This document shows positions 11,738 to 22,256 of a stretch of 64,000 nt of DNA, in pieces. The notes beneath the pieces were generated by a model. That model ran no database searches and was not told the origin of the DNA. It saw only the letters and a list, made by a program, of their open reading frames with translations. The DNA is from Metellina segmentata (lineage: Eukaryota > Arthropoda > Arachnida > Araneae > Tetragnathidae): assembly GCA_947359465.1 (NCBI GenBank), contig OX375872.1, positions 9,618,137 to 9,682,136 of the forward strand. Reading direction: 5' to 3'. A program made the translations under genes and the position numbers. The stretch's first letter is position 1, and each line of letters begins with the position of its first letter.

Positions 11738-12992
11738 TTGGGTCATCTGGAAAGTTCTGCGTGGTTTTTTTTTAATGATAAATACCAACAAAGCAGTAGA
11801 AAAACATCAGAAAAAATTTTGAATCACATAAGCACCATTTTGTTCTATGACTTTTTTCATCTTTCCGCAGCTGGAAAATTCTTTAAAAAAATCATTAGGC
11901 TTATTTGTAAAGAAGTTATCACGGCGCTGTTTGACAATATCCGAAGAATTGAACTGCAGACCGTTCAGAGAATTTTAAAGTGATCTGAAGAGGTGAAAAT
12001 ATGAGGGTTAAGGTCTGGTGAATGTGGAGGGTGACACAAAACATCTCAGCCATATTCAATAGGTCTTTGTCTGACATTCAGCGAAATGTGGGGCCACACA
12101 TTGTCATATTGGAAGACAACACCTGGATAATTGGTCAGTTCTGGCTGCTTTACTTCGATTTCTGCTTTTAATACTATCATTTAAGAACTGTTTCCGAATT
12201 TATTGTCTGATTTTGTGGCAACGATTCCTTTGTCGTCCCACCATACACAAATCATTACTTTTTTGGATGCAGCCCCCACTCCCTCAATGCTACTCGGGTA
12301 GGTTCATTTGGCTTACCTATGGTCTTTTCATTGTAACCATTATAATTATCCACTTCTTATCTCCAGTAATGAGTTTCAAAAAAGAAGCTTCTTCATTTCG
12401 TTTCAGATAAGAATTGCATGCCGAAATTCGAGCAAGTATATTCTGTGCCAAAAGTCTGGGGTACCCACATATCATAGCGGCTTACATACACTATCTTCTT
12501 CAGATGATCATGAACTGTACTTTTTGGAATATTTAGCCTGTGATAGTTCCTGAACTGTGAAACGTGGATTTTCAGCAATTGCATCTTTTAACAGGTCCTC
12601 GTTTACAGAGGATGGTCGTCCAGAGCGGGCATCATCTTTGAAGATGAAATTTCTGCACCTAAATTTATCAAACCACCTTTGAACTGTGTTATCAGAAACA
12701 GTACCTTTGTCCTTATACCAAACACATTTTACGAGCTGTCTGACTAGTATTTGTTTCTTTTTTGAAATAAGAGGCATAATATGGCAGAAATGAACTTTTT
12801 GGTTCTCCATTCTTTAGCTCTGCAGTGAAACAAACATTATGACACGACACAAGCTAGAATTATGCAGTGAAAGCAGAAAAGACTGGATTTACACATCTGC
12901 TTCAATCAAAATCACCCCTTATCTGCGGTAACAAAATAATAATAAAGCACACTTCGATTTGAAAAACCGCAGAATTTTCCGAATGACCCAAT
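11738..12992 (-). mobile_element. mariner (DD34D) element, near full length, decayed
   Basis: Inverted ends TTGGGTCATCTGGAAAG (left) and the complement of TTTTCCGAATGACCCAA (right) bound 1.25 kb, the usual mariner length, with TA just outside the left end (11736-11737). The minus strand encodes the transposase: 12508-12810 starts with MENQKVHFCHIM and contains VSDNTVQRWFDKF and RSGRPSSVN (helix-turn-helix DNA-binding domain and linker). Around 11990-12110 it reads VWPHISLNVRQR and CHPPHSPDLNPH, the catalytic HDNARPH and SPDL regions, interrupted by stops. The first catalytic residue of HDNA is degraded. Confidence 0.9.
12508..12810 (-). pseudogene. mariner transposase N-terminal fragment
   Basis: A 100-codon open frame in the mariner copy holding the paired-like helix-turn-helix domain. 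It ends in a frameshift, after which similarity resumes in other frames towards 11770. A full mariner transposase is about 345 residues, so roughly the first 90 are readable here. Confidence 0.85.
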
Positions 12993-14213
12993 CGTTGAAT
13001 ATTCACATAGCAATCTGGAACATTAATGAGTAATCCACAAATATTAAAAATCAATTACTTAAAAGTTTTGAAAACATTGAATTGACAATTTGTTGATAAT
13101 ACATAAGACTAGAATTGTCTACCATCATTCATAATCAATAGTTTGCATGAGTAAAGGCTTAAGTATATGATAATTTCCTTCAATATTTTCCAACACATAC
13201 TTTTCTGAGTCTTCCCATAATACAAAGATAGAAATGTATCAGTGTTCAATTGATTCAGTTAAAATATAAGTGAGGAAAGTGATATTTATTTCATGTAAGA
13301 TTTGGGTTATTGTAAAGCTTTAGATGACATTAAATGATGAGTTCTTCCTAGATGAATGATTGACACTCACATGCATATTAGTTTAACTGAAATGCATGTC
13401 TTGTGTACTCTAACAACCCTGACTAAGTACAAGATATAAAGTTATAATTTATATAGTAGATTCTTTTCTTATTGAAAACTAATTTTGTTTTATGGAAAAG
13501 CAACTTGTGAATTAGAATTTTGATATTTTATCTTAATGTGAAATAAAAGGTAGCATTTGACATGATGGAATAATTGATTCAATAGTTATAAGGTGTAGAT
13601 TATTGAATTTAGGATGGCTTGGTTTAGTGGTTTAAAGATTAAAATTTCTGCTGAAATTCATGTTTACATATTTTTGTCAACTCCATGAGGATTGTAATAA
13701 ATATGATAATAAATAAATATGAGCATAATTTTATGCCATTTGCTCAAGGAATTGATTGTGTATGATAGTGAGTGTGTAGTCCTCGAAAAATTTGTGCTTG
13801 TCTTTTCCATTGTAAAACACAAATTAGCTCATTTTATGTTATTGAGAACTGATTTTTAAAATGCTAATGCTTTACCTTTGCAAAAATCATGTAATTCAAC
13901 TTGCTTTCAAAAGGTAGTTTTATTCAGGAAAACCTCAAATTGGTCTCTATTCCCATTTAAATATTTTTGTGATTACTTAGACCTGTATAAAATACGATTC
14001 TAAATGCTGTGCAACTTCATCTATTTTTTATCTCATTAAACTGGCTTCATTTCTACAAAAGTTGATGTAAATAAACTTAAAACTCTAAAATATTGCACAA
14101 GTCATTTGACCTGTAACCTTTGCAGTTCATTAGTTGAGTGCTATTGAACATCAGTAAAATATTTATTCTTTGATTGCCTAGTGATTAATTTTAAGTATTG
14201 TGATTTTTTACAG
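12993..14213. other. AT-rich intron or upstream sequence
   Basis: Precedes the first recognised exon. No exon with matching phase and no repeat was identified. Confidence 0.35.
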
Positions 14214-14388
14214 AAAATCCCATCTTAATGAATTATTCCATGCAATTTCAAGTCAGAAAAATCGAAGTGCTTTGAATAGTGAAGAGTCTGATGCCTCAAC
14301 ACACTCTGAATGTGCTTCAGTTTCTGGCAGCTGCTCAGACTCTGAGTGTTCTACATCCTCTGAGAATTCAAATTACATAAATGAAGAA
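14214..14388 (+). CDS. SWIB gene, first exon recognised
   Basis: Acceptor TTTTTTACAG before 14214, donor GTGAGC after 14388. The first base completes a codon from an unseen upstream exon. It encodes 58 residues beginning RKSHLNELFHAISSQ and continuing into a serine/acidic stretch with repeated S-E-C and S-D-S patterns. Ends in phase 0. Confidence 0.75.
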
Positions 14389-14607
14389 GTGAGCAATGTT
14401 ACATATTCAAATACTAATTTCCTTTTATCTTTCACAATTGGTTTTAAATGATGTAAAACACATTAAAGAAGCTACTTAGTAGTTTGGTTGCAAATAAAAG
14501 AATACATGTAACATGAGTTTCTTTTCTACCTATTTTTGTCTATATCGATACTCATTGATAATTGTTTCATTTAGTATTTTTATTATCATGTAGTTGTGTT
14601 ATTTTAA

Positions 14608-16720
14608 CACTAGAACATCCGTCGGTGTCAAATCGACACCGGAGCCTGTTTGTTTTGTTCTCCTTTTCGCATTCTGTATTGAATTTGAAAATTTTTGGTG
14701 ACCTTTAATCATTTCCCTATATGAATACACTGTAGAAATTTTGTTGGTTTAGATTAATTTATAAAGGTTTTATAGATATATTTACCTAGAATGTTAGCTG
14801 GTGTCGTTTCAACACCATGTGAATTTTTCATTCTAAATAACCCCCGTTAAACGTAATATGAGATCATTGAATAGCAAACATAATTAGCAAACCTAACAAA
14901 TTCTTATCGCACATCTGTTTGACCTTTAACACAACGTTTACATGTTCATAGCTTTAACGAATAAATTCTACTAATGTGATTGGGTCTAAGTATTTTGTTT
15001 CCATTTTTTTTTTCTCCCCCCCATTACATAATTACATTTGATTTTCGAACCTTGTGTAGTGCACACGAAAACGATAGCTTGTTGAAAAGGTCCAAGTCCT
15101 GAAGAAGTTGCTAATTTGTTGCGAAAACTTTCTGAAAATGAATCGGATGGTGAGGAGCTCTCTTGTTCGGATTTAGATTCCGATGCAGGCACCAATTTAC
15201 ATGAAAGTGAGTACGAAGAATTGAAGAAAGTGCAGCTGAAACTGACAGTATCCCAACTAATCTGGATATATATGTCCCTAAGGATGGCACAGAATGGATA
15301 CCGCATAATGGCAGTGTCACAGGCAGATTTGTGGCTAGAAATGTTTTACGTCAAAAGTAGTGGTCCAACGAATTTTGCGAAACAAAACGTCATGAGTTTG
15401 TGGCTGCTTTTCATCGACAGTTACATATTTGAACGCATGATAAAATGCACAAATGTTGAAGCTAGAAGAGTTGAACGATATCAGCTGGTCTACATCCATT
15501 GCTGTATCTTTTCTCGCGATATAATATGCTCACGGAGTAAGCGGTGCCAGGAACATTGACCTGCAGTCCCTATGGTCTGACTCTTTTGACTAAACTTCTG
15601 TAAAGAAACAATCAGTCGAAATAGATTTAGAGAAATCCTTAGATTTTAAGGTTTTATTTAAAATTCGCAGGTTCTCAGAGAATTCAAACCAACAAATTTA
15701 CTATGATTTCTGAAGTTTAGTATATATTTATTGACAATTGGTGTAAAGAATTACAAGCCTTGTGAGAATATAACAATCAATGAACAATTGTTGCCTGTAA
15801 AACACGTTGCCATTTCACACAATTTGTAGCATCTAACCCTGACAAATATTGGCAGAGATTTTGGATTACTGCTGACTTACATACTAAATATGTATTGAAT
15901 GCATTTCCTTATTTAGGAAAAATAGAATCTTGCCCTGAAGTGCAAAGATTAGCCAAACATGTAGTTTTAAAACTTATGGAACCATTTAAGAACAAAGGAC
16001 ACAACGTTATGGTAGAGAATTTTTTCACATCTTTGGAACTGGAAGGAAATTATGGAGCTCATAAAGGACTTATGAAATGGAAAACTAGTCTTGTAGGAAC
16101 TGTGAATCGAGCTAGAAGAAAAGTCCCAGATTGTGTAAAAAATAAAAAAAGTGTTCTTTATTCCACTAAGGTTTTTCAACATGAAATTACCAGTACCACC
16201 CTTACTGTGTATCAAGGAAAAAAACAAAACAATGTCATTGTGATGAGTACTCATCATTCAAGCATTGCAATAGACGACAAAAAAAAGAAGAAACCAGAAA
16301 CTGTCAGTTTCTACAATGAAACTAAATGTGGTGCTGACATTGTAGATCAAATGGCAAGGAAATACTCTGTGAAAGCTGGATCTAGAAAATAGCCTGACCA
16401 TACATTTTATAAAATTTTAGATCTTGCAGCGATCAACTCTTGGATTATTTACAAATCTGTGTTAGGTAAATCCATTTCAAGGAAGAAATATCTACAAAAC
16501 TTGGCAAATAAACTGCGTTCAAAGTACGTAAGTGAAGAAAGTTCTTAAAAGCATGCAAATAATGAATCAAACGCTGTTTAAAATCTACACAAATGTAAGA
16601 AGAGTGAAATTAAAGAATGTAATGGAAATGCAACAAAGAAAATGTGTTCTTGCATGAAAATTGTGTGTGGGAAAGAGTTGCTTATTACTGTATTCATTGT
16701 AAATAAGGTATGTACTAAAA
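14608..16720 (+). mobile_element. piggyBac element, decayed
   Basis: Starts CACTAGAACATCCG directly after TTAA (14604-14607), the piggyBac target. Near the start an inverted pair, CGGTGTC/GACACCG (14623-14641), forms a short hairpin. The transposase follows with many frameshifts: an acidic N-terminus at 15116-15200, a catalytic part at 15895-16390 including NVMVENFFTSLEL, KPETVSFYNETKCGADIVDQ and RKYSVKAGS, then a cysteine-rich tail (CSCMKIVCGKE, about 16640-16680). The 3' terminus and second TTAA were not found convincingly; it may be truncated near 16720. It sits 220 bp into an intron of the SWIB gene. Confidence 0.88.
15895..16392 (+). pseudogene. piggyBac transposase, C-terminal catalytic part
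   Basis: Open frame of 165 codons carrying the DDE_Tnp_1_7 features GHNVMVENFFTSLELEGN (second catalytic region; the family has DNFFTS and here E replaces D) and GADIVDQMARKYSVK (last catalytic region). A stop at 16392 is followed by PDHTFYKILDLAAINSW in the same frame, so only one stop separates it from the rest. The D-to-E change and the stops indicate inactivity. Confidence 0.88.
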
Positions 16721-16811
16721 AATTAATTATATCCTAGCGCTGATAAATGATGCTTAAATACTTGTATCGTCATAAAAAATAAGATTTTGTCCTAAGCAAA
16801 GTCACCTGCCA

Positions 16812-17010
16812 GTCCGACCCCTCTTACTTAATTGAGCGATAGAGTGGCATGTATGACTTGACGCTTTCCTTACATAGTATTGTTTGGTGCAAGAGATATC
16901 ACCGGTGCGACCATTTGCCTTTCCCCCAAAGCGTTCACACCTCAGGATCAAACAAAACGAGAAACCCTTTGGTTGGTCAGTCGCTGACAGCTCGTAAATG
17001 GTGATCGATG
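16812..17010. repeat. dispersed repeat, second copy at 44651-44826
   Basis: Shares CCGACCCCTCTTA, TTTCCTTTCATAGTATTG-like, GATATCACYGG and GCTGACAGCTCGTAAATGGT with 44651-44826, in the same order. The other copy lies inside a CAGGGCTCC...GGAGCCC element, so this is probably a fragment of that family. Confidence 0.6.
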
Positions 17011-17641
17011 CCAGAGGTCACTTAAAAGTGGGTAACATCCATCATACACAGATCTATACAATGCCGCTGGTGTAAACGAAATTTTAGTGGTAACAAGTCT
17101 ATCTGCCGCAGCTTAAAGTTAACAACCAATGGACATCCCGAATTGGAATCATCCACCGACAAGAGGGCGATTGACAAATCAAGCGGAGAGGGTGTGGTCT
17201 CAATAGGCCTGTTTTATTTTCGGATTCTGGAATAAGAAGACAGAATGGGGCAGAGAGAGGTCAAGAGACCAAGCGGATCACGCTGATATTAACTTGACAT
17301 TAAATATTGAAGGAGCATTGCGAACATATTGAAAATCGCAATCTGTTGTCTTCAAAGTTGATTATTACAAATTCTTGAATTTTATTAGTGAAAGCGATAG
17401 TTTACTTATTAAGTAAACAAAATATTATTTAATTTCTTTGAATTTAATTCACCATTAAATCTTGCTGAAAGAGTAGCATTGAGAGTATAGCAAATCGCAA
17501 TCTGTTATAATCTAAGTGAATTATTTCATGCTTGAATATTTGAAGTTAAAATATAATTTACCTATTCATTTAACAGAAATAATTGCAGATTTCATTCATT
17601 TCTGTCTATCCTATGTATTTACTTGTAGAATACTCTCAGTA

Positions 17642-18024
17642 CAGTACAAAGTCCCAAATCCAGAATCCTCCGGACCTCGGACTTAACCTGATTTTGGATT
17701 TGCATTTTTTGTCAAAAAAAAAAAAAACTTCATTTAACCCACCCCAAGCGAATTTTGCGTTTGCAATAGTAAAATAGCAGATATATAAATAGGAATAATT
17801 TTTAGAAAAGAAAAAAACTTTTTTTACTACAATGCAACAAACTTTATTTACAAATTTTCTCATTTTTCTTTGTGGTATTTTCTCTGAACATGTCCGTTAT
17901 TTTGCATTGTTTCATCAATTAGGTCCAGGTTTAACTTGTTCTTTACAAACTGTCCAAAATATGTTAAAAAGTGAGAAAAAAAAACACTGGTTAGTAAAAC
18001 ATCCGGATTTGGGACTTTGTATTG
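17642..18024. mobile_element. pogo-like MITE
   Basis: 383 bp bounded by CAGTACAAAGTCCCAAATCC (left) and the inverted copy GGATTTGGGACTTTGTATTG (right), with TA directly outside both ends (17640-17641, 18025-18026). The CAGT start with TA target fits pogo/Tigger elements of the Tc1/mariner superfamily. No complete transposase. Confidence 0.8.
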
Positions 18025-18219
18025 TATAACTTACATCCTAAAAATATTTAATTAATATTTTATTTTGAAAAATACTTTATATTGAAAACAAATATGCCTA
18101 GATTTCTATTATTGTGAGTTTTTGTTGGTATTTGAGAGAAATATGTACTTTCAACTGAGAAACATTGTACTGAGATTTCACTGTATAAGAACTGTTTACA
18201 ATAGCATCCTAAAAAAAAT

Positions 18220-18527
18220 GCCGACCAACCGGCATAGTGGTTAAGGTGTTAGCCTCTGGATCGGAAGGTTCCTGGTTCGAATCCGGGTCCGGATGTTTGT
18301 AAGCGTATGGTGAAGAGGCGGCTGTCGCACCTTAAATCTGTCATGGCCGAAAGTCCTCATGTTGGGTTGGTTTGGAGATTGGGATGCCAGCTCAGGTGTT
18401 GCTTCTTCATCTGACTGGTTCAAAATTACGAGGTGTTGTCCTAGGATCTTTCCTTTAAAAGGACTGATCCCTGACCGTCGTCAATAGCCCGTTGTGTTGC
18501 TATAGTACGACGTAAATTAAAATTACC
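18220..18527 (+). mobile_element. SINE, body type 1
   Basis: tRNA-derived head with RNA polymerase III boxes: A box around TAGTGGTTAAGGTGTTAGC (18236-18254) and B box GGTTCGAATCC (18274-18284). The body continues GGATGTTTGTAAGC, GGCCGAAAGTCCTCA and ends GTACGACGTAAATTAAAATTACC. It matches 41271-41600 over its full length. Confidence 0.88.
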
Positions 18528-19083
18528 TAAATAAAACAGCTCAAGCGAGCAGGGGGGAATGAACTTGTGTTGAATTGAAAAATTAAAGTATAATTTTATT
18601 GTTTTGAGTTATTCGTAATATAGTATTAAGTGGAACAAAGTTCTTAAAAGTGTTGAAACATTTTTATTTTTCACTCTTGACAATGTGTATAAACCTTCTA
18701 TGACATCTTAAACATTTCGATAGAACTCTTTAAATACTCCATAATTTTTATGTTCCGACTCCTTAAAAATTTCAAAAGAACTCATTAAATTATACTATAT
18801 GCTCCTTAATTTTTGTATTCAGAATTCTGTATGAACCCTGATTGTAGTTCTGTGCCATATGAAGCACATTTTTATTTCTCTTTAAGCTATTTCTAGAACT
18901 AGAAAATTATGTTTAGTTAGAACACAGATTGTAATCTGGAATTGTTCAAAAAATGATTCACTTAACTTATTTCTCCAGTTGTCTCATGTTGGTTAGGTTT
19001 AATTATAGTTCAACTTGGGTAAAAATTACACCTGAATAGAAGATATGTGTTATCTTTGATTTCCTAAATTATTCTGCTTTCAG
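18528..19083. other. intron sequence, nothing recognised
   Basis: AT-rich. A stretch near 18720-18840 (ACTCCTTAATTTTTGTATTC, then GAATTCTGTATGAACCCTG) recurs near 43305-43375, so a small repeat fragment is present. Confidence 0.4.
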
Positions 19084-19170
19084 CTTTATAAAAAAACACC
19101 TTTGAAAAAACGTCCTTTGAAGCCCAATGTACTGCAACAGGATGTAAAGCGTGTTACTGCAATTAAAAAT
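19084..19170 (+). CDS. SWIB gene exon: LYKKTPLKKRPLKP...
   Basis: Acceptor TGCTTTCAG, donor GTGAGT; 29 codons in phase 0, lysine/proline-rich and basic (KKTPLKKRPLKPN), which could be a nuclear localisation signal. Confidence 0.8.
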
Positions 19171-19253
19171 GTGAGTTTCAATTTTTCTGAAGTTAACAAT
19201 TTTCTTTGTTTTGTGATTTGTTATGATTTAAATCAAAATATTTGCTTTTATAG

Positions 19254-19286
19254 AGTGCAATTGAAAACCTCCCTCCAAAATTCAAG
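19254..19286 (+). CDS. SWIB gene micro-exon, 11 codons
   Basis: Acceptor TTTTATAG, donor GTAATT; encodes SAIENLPPKFK in phase 0. Too short for ordinary ORF finding; supported by phase and by the neighbouring exons. Confidence 0.75.
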
Positions 19287-19371
19287 GTAATTTTTAAAAA
19301 AAATTCGTAGTTGTTTTTGAGTATTTTTATTTACGTGGCCTTTGTGTATTAATCTCTATTTTTTTGTCTAG

Positions 19372-19407
19372 ACTGCTGCACTGGCTAAATTGCCCTCAAA
19401 CAACAAG
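19372..19407 (+). CDS. SWIB gene micro-exon, 12 codons
   Basis: Acceptor TTTTTTGTCTAG, donor GTATGC; encodes TAALAKLPSNNK in phase 0. It resembles the preceding micro-exon (A..LP..K), so the two may have arisen by duplication. Confidence 0.75.
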
Positions 19408-19859
19408 GTATGCTTTTTGAATTATGTTGAATGGTGTATTTGTTTGTGGGCTTGTTTGGGTAAATTTTCTAGTATGTCCTGTAGCCAAAATGATTGCAGA
19501 GCAACAAACCAAATCAGTATCATGCCTAATTTAACATTAAGAATCCCTCTAGCTCAAGAGGATTGCATTGCTAGTTAAAATAAGCTAAACATATTCAGAC
19601 TTCATGACAAGACTAACATCAGTTAAACAAAAGTCATGGGGCTTAAAAAAAAGCTATTTCTACTCTGGCAGCTGCTATGGATGATCTTTTTTGCAGATTT
19701 GACAGTCTTGTTTATCAATTTGGTTTAAGAATTTTCGAGCTGTGAAAAACTGCTTTGTTTAGTTCCATGTTTTAGCTTATAAAAAGGGACTATTTTCTGA
19801 TACATTCTGATGTATTGGGTTTATAACAGAAGGTTGATTTCATTGGTGATTGACAAAGC

Positions 19860-19950
19860 AAACAAGAGAATAAAAAATACCCATTTGTTCTATATAAAGA
19901 AATAAAAAATACCTATTTGTTCTATATAAAGAAATAAAAAATACCTATTT
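19860..19950. repeat. short tandem repeat, ~37-bp unit
   Basis: AATAAAAAATACC(C/T)ATTTGTTC with TATATAAAGA between units occurs three times in a row. Confidence 0.8.
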
Positions 19951-20628
19951 GTTCAAAGTAATCACCTATACCATAAATGAATAGTTATGAGTAGGTGGAG
20001 ACATTTATACCACCTTTGAAAAATTCATCTTGGGAAATAGATGCTGGCTTGGCAAAATGATTTGATATAGAAAGCTGATCAATTATTTTGCATTAGCTTT
20101 ATATTTCTGAAATTTTTATTGACTCAACAATGTCTGAATTATGTTTTTAAGTAGTGAAATAATTTAGTATATTTCTGTTAATAATTAGTTATACATATGG
20201 TTTAGGTTGGAAAATTTAAAATTTATCTTCACTAATTTGTAATTTTTAAGTGCTTGAATAATACGTTCACAGCCCTTTTAATGTCTGATATTTCTCTATT
20301 TTTACACTGCAATGACTTAACTTTCTATCAATTTATTCATTGATTGTTCAGTGCATTGCAAATGTACTATCATCGTGTATTTCACAATTGAATTAAGAGT
20401 GCCATATTTTTGGGGTTTGAGTATTAGAGTGGGTGAAAAGGTTTTTATTGAGACAGGTAATAATAATAAATATTGCTGATGAAATTATTTGGTTGGCGTA
20501 AAATATATGATGCATAACAGTATAGGACTCGCATTGTTGATTGAATGAATCATCAATGAAAGAAACCAATCCCTATTATGACCTTTTGATCTAATTTTGC
20601 ATTATAATATTTCATCCTATAGAACCTG

Positions 20629-21994
20629 CAGAGATGCCAACTACTATGGATTCTCCGTAGTTTCTACGGAAGTGAATCGGGTACTATAGATTAAAGAATC
20701 GATTTTTTTTTTCCTACAGGAAAATTGAATTTTATTTATTTTTTCACAACACATAAATTAGTTTACTTATATCTGTATTTTTTCATTATTATATACTAGC
20801 CACTTCATGGTTAGCACGGCGTTGCCCGTGCCAGTTGCTTTTGTGGGGTTAGTGGTTTGCTTGACAAACCAAATGGGAATTCGTAGCTTATTGGATAACA
20901 GCCATAACGGAGTTGACTGTGGTGTTGGTTTGCTTCACAAACCAAATGGGAATTCAGTGTGACATCAAAATCTCTTGCAAAAATATAAATATTTGATTAA
21001 AAAATTATTTATTCAAAGAAAATCAAACGTATAAGGTATCTATCTGGTGTCAAATTTTCCGCAGATTTCAAATCCGTAGAAATTTTTAATCTATCTTTAA
21101 CGATCCCAATTTTACATAAAAGAACTAAACAGTGCCAACCAATGTGTTTTACATTTTTTTTTTTTTACTTTCCTTCGCTAAAATTGTAAGAGAGAAGGAA
21201 ATGTAATCTGTTTATTTTTGGAACACAAATGTTGGTGTGGAGTCACATTCTCTTGCAAAAAGATATTCAATTAAAAAATTTTAAAGAAAATAATTTTTTA
21301 GGTATTGATTTAGTGTGAAATTTTCCGCAGATTTCAAATCCCTTAAAAGTTTTACTCTATCTTTAACGGTCTAGGAGATAGAAAAAAAAACTACATAACT
21401 CCAGTTAAAAACGTTTTTTTTTTTTATCGTCTGGCTGGAAAATCATTCCTCAATGCAAAATGAAAACGGAAAAAATAAATTTCGAATCTACTATCTTTTT
21501 ATGTTGTTGCCATTCCAAAGAAACAATAATTAAATTTCCATTAAATTCATTTTAAATGTTCTAGATTAAATTTTAAAATTCGCATTGACCCAAAAATTGC
21601 AAAACATTCAGACTACCTGTTTGCCAAATCCCATTATTGTAAGTGCCATAGATTCGTAAGGACTGTGAAAACGAAAAACAGACAAAGACTTCCTTTTACA
21701 ATAGTAGATTTTTTTGTAAATGAGAGAGTGCTGAAATTGAATTATTAAATGTTTTTATATAATTATTTCATACACAATTATTGGTTCTATATGTGTTTTC
21801 ATGTATGATTTACCTTTCTAATTACATATAATAATATGGGTTGCAAATTTGTAATTAAATATTCGAGTTAATGATATATGAGTGTTATTAAAGCCGATTT
21901 CTTAAATTTTTACTCAAGTACTGAAAAATTCTTAAAGCTGCGAATTTTTTCCTTTGGTATTATTGAAAACTTCCATCGCAGGTTGGCATCTCTG
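20629..21994. mobile_element. hAT-like element with a second element nested inside
   Basis: Ends CAGAGATGCCAAC and GTTGGCATCTCTG are perfect 13-bp inverted repeats. Six flanking bases match nearly (AACCTG left, AACCTA right), directly next to the ends. A related end (GGAGGTTGGCATCTG) is at 58516-58530. The interior is mostly a CTAG-ended repeat (20793-21708). Confidence 0.75.
20793..21708 (+). mobile_element. CTAG-ended non-autonomous element
   Basis: Starts TACTAGCCACTTCATGG with GCACGGCGTTGCCCGTGCC, which folds into a hairpin, carries the repeated core GTCAAATTTTCCGCAGATTTC, and ends AAAGACTTCCTTTTACAATAG. Related to 7640-8880, 38225-38363 and 45618-46410. No ORF; superfamily not assigned. 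Confidence 0.65.
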
Positions 21995-22256
21995 AACCTA
22001 TCTAATTAGCTCAAAACAAAAAGTAACAATAGAGTGATAAATCAAACTTTAATTTAAAAACAAAAATATTTTTAATTTTCTAGACATTGTAACGTTTTAT
22101 AAAATTAACTTGCATACATTAATCAGGTATGTGTGAATACAGCATAATGTCTACTTTTCCCATGAGTAAGAATTCTATCTATCTTTGAATTGCAAAAGCT
22201 GTGCACTTATTTAGTAACATTTGTTATTTCTATTCACGCTTGCAAAATATTTATAG

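Noticed and set aside
18236..18292. A tRNA gene, because of A and B boxes
   Set aside because: The cloverleaf is imperfect and the sequence continues into a SINE body that recurs at 41271, so it is a SINE head.
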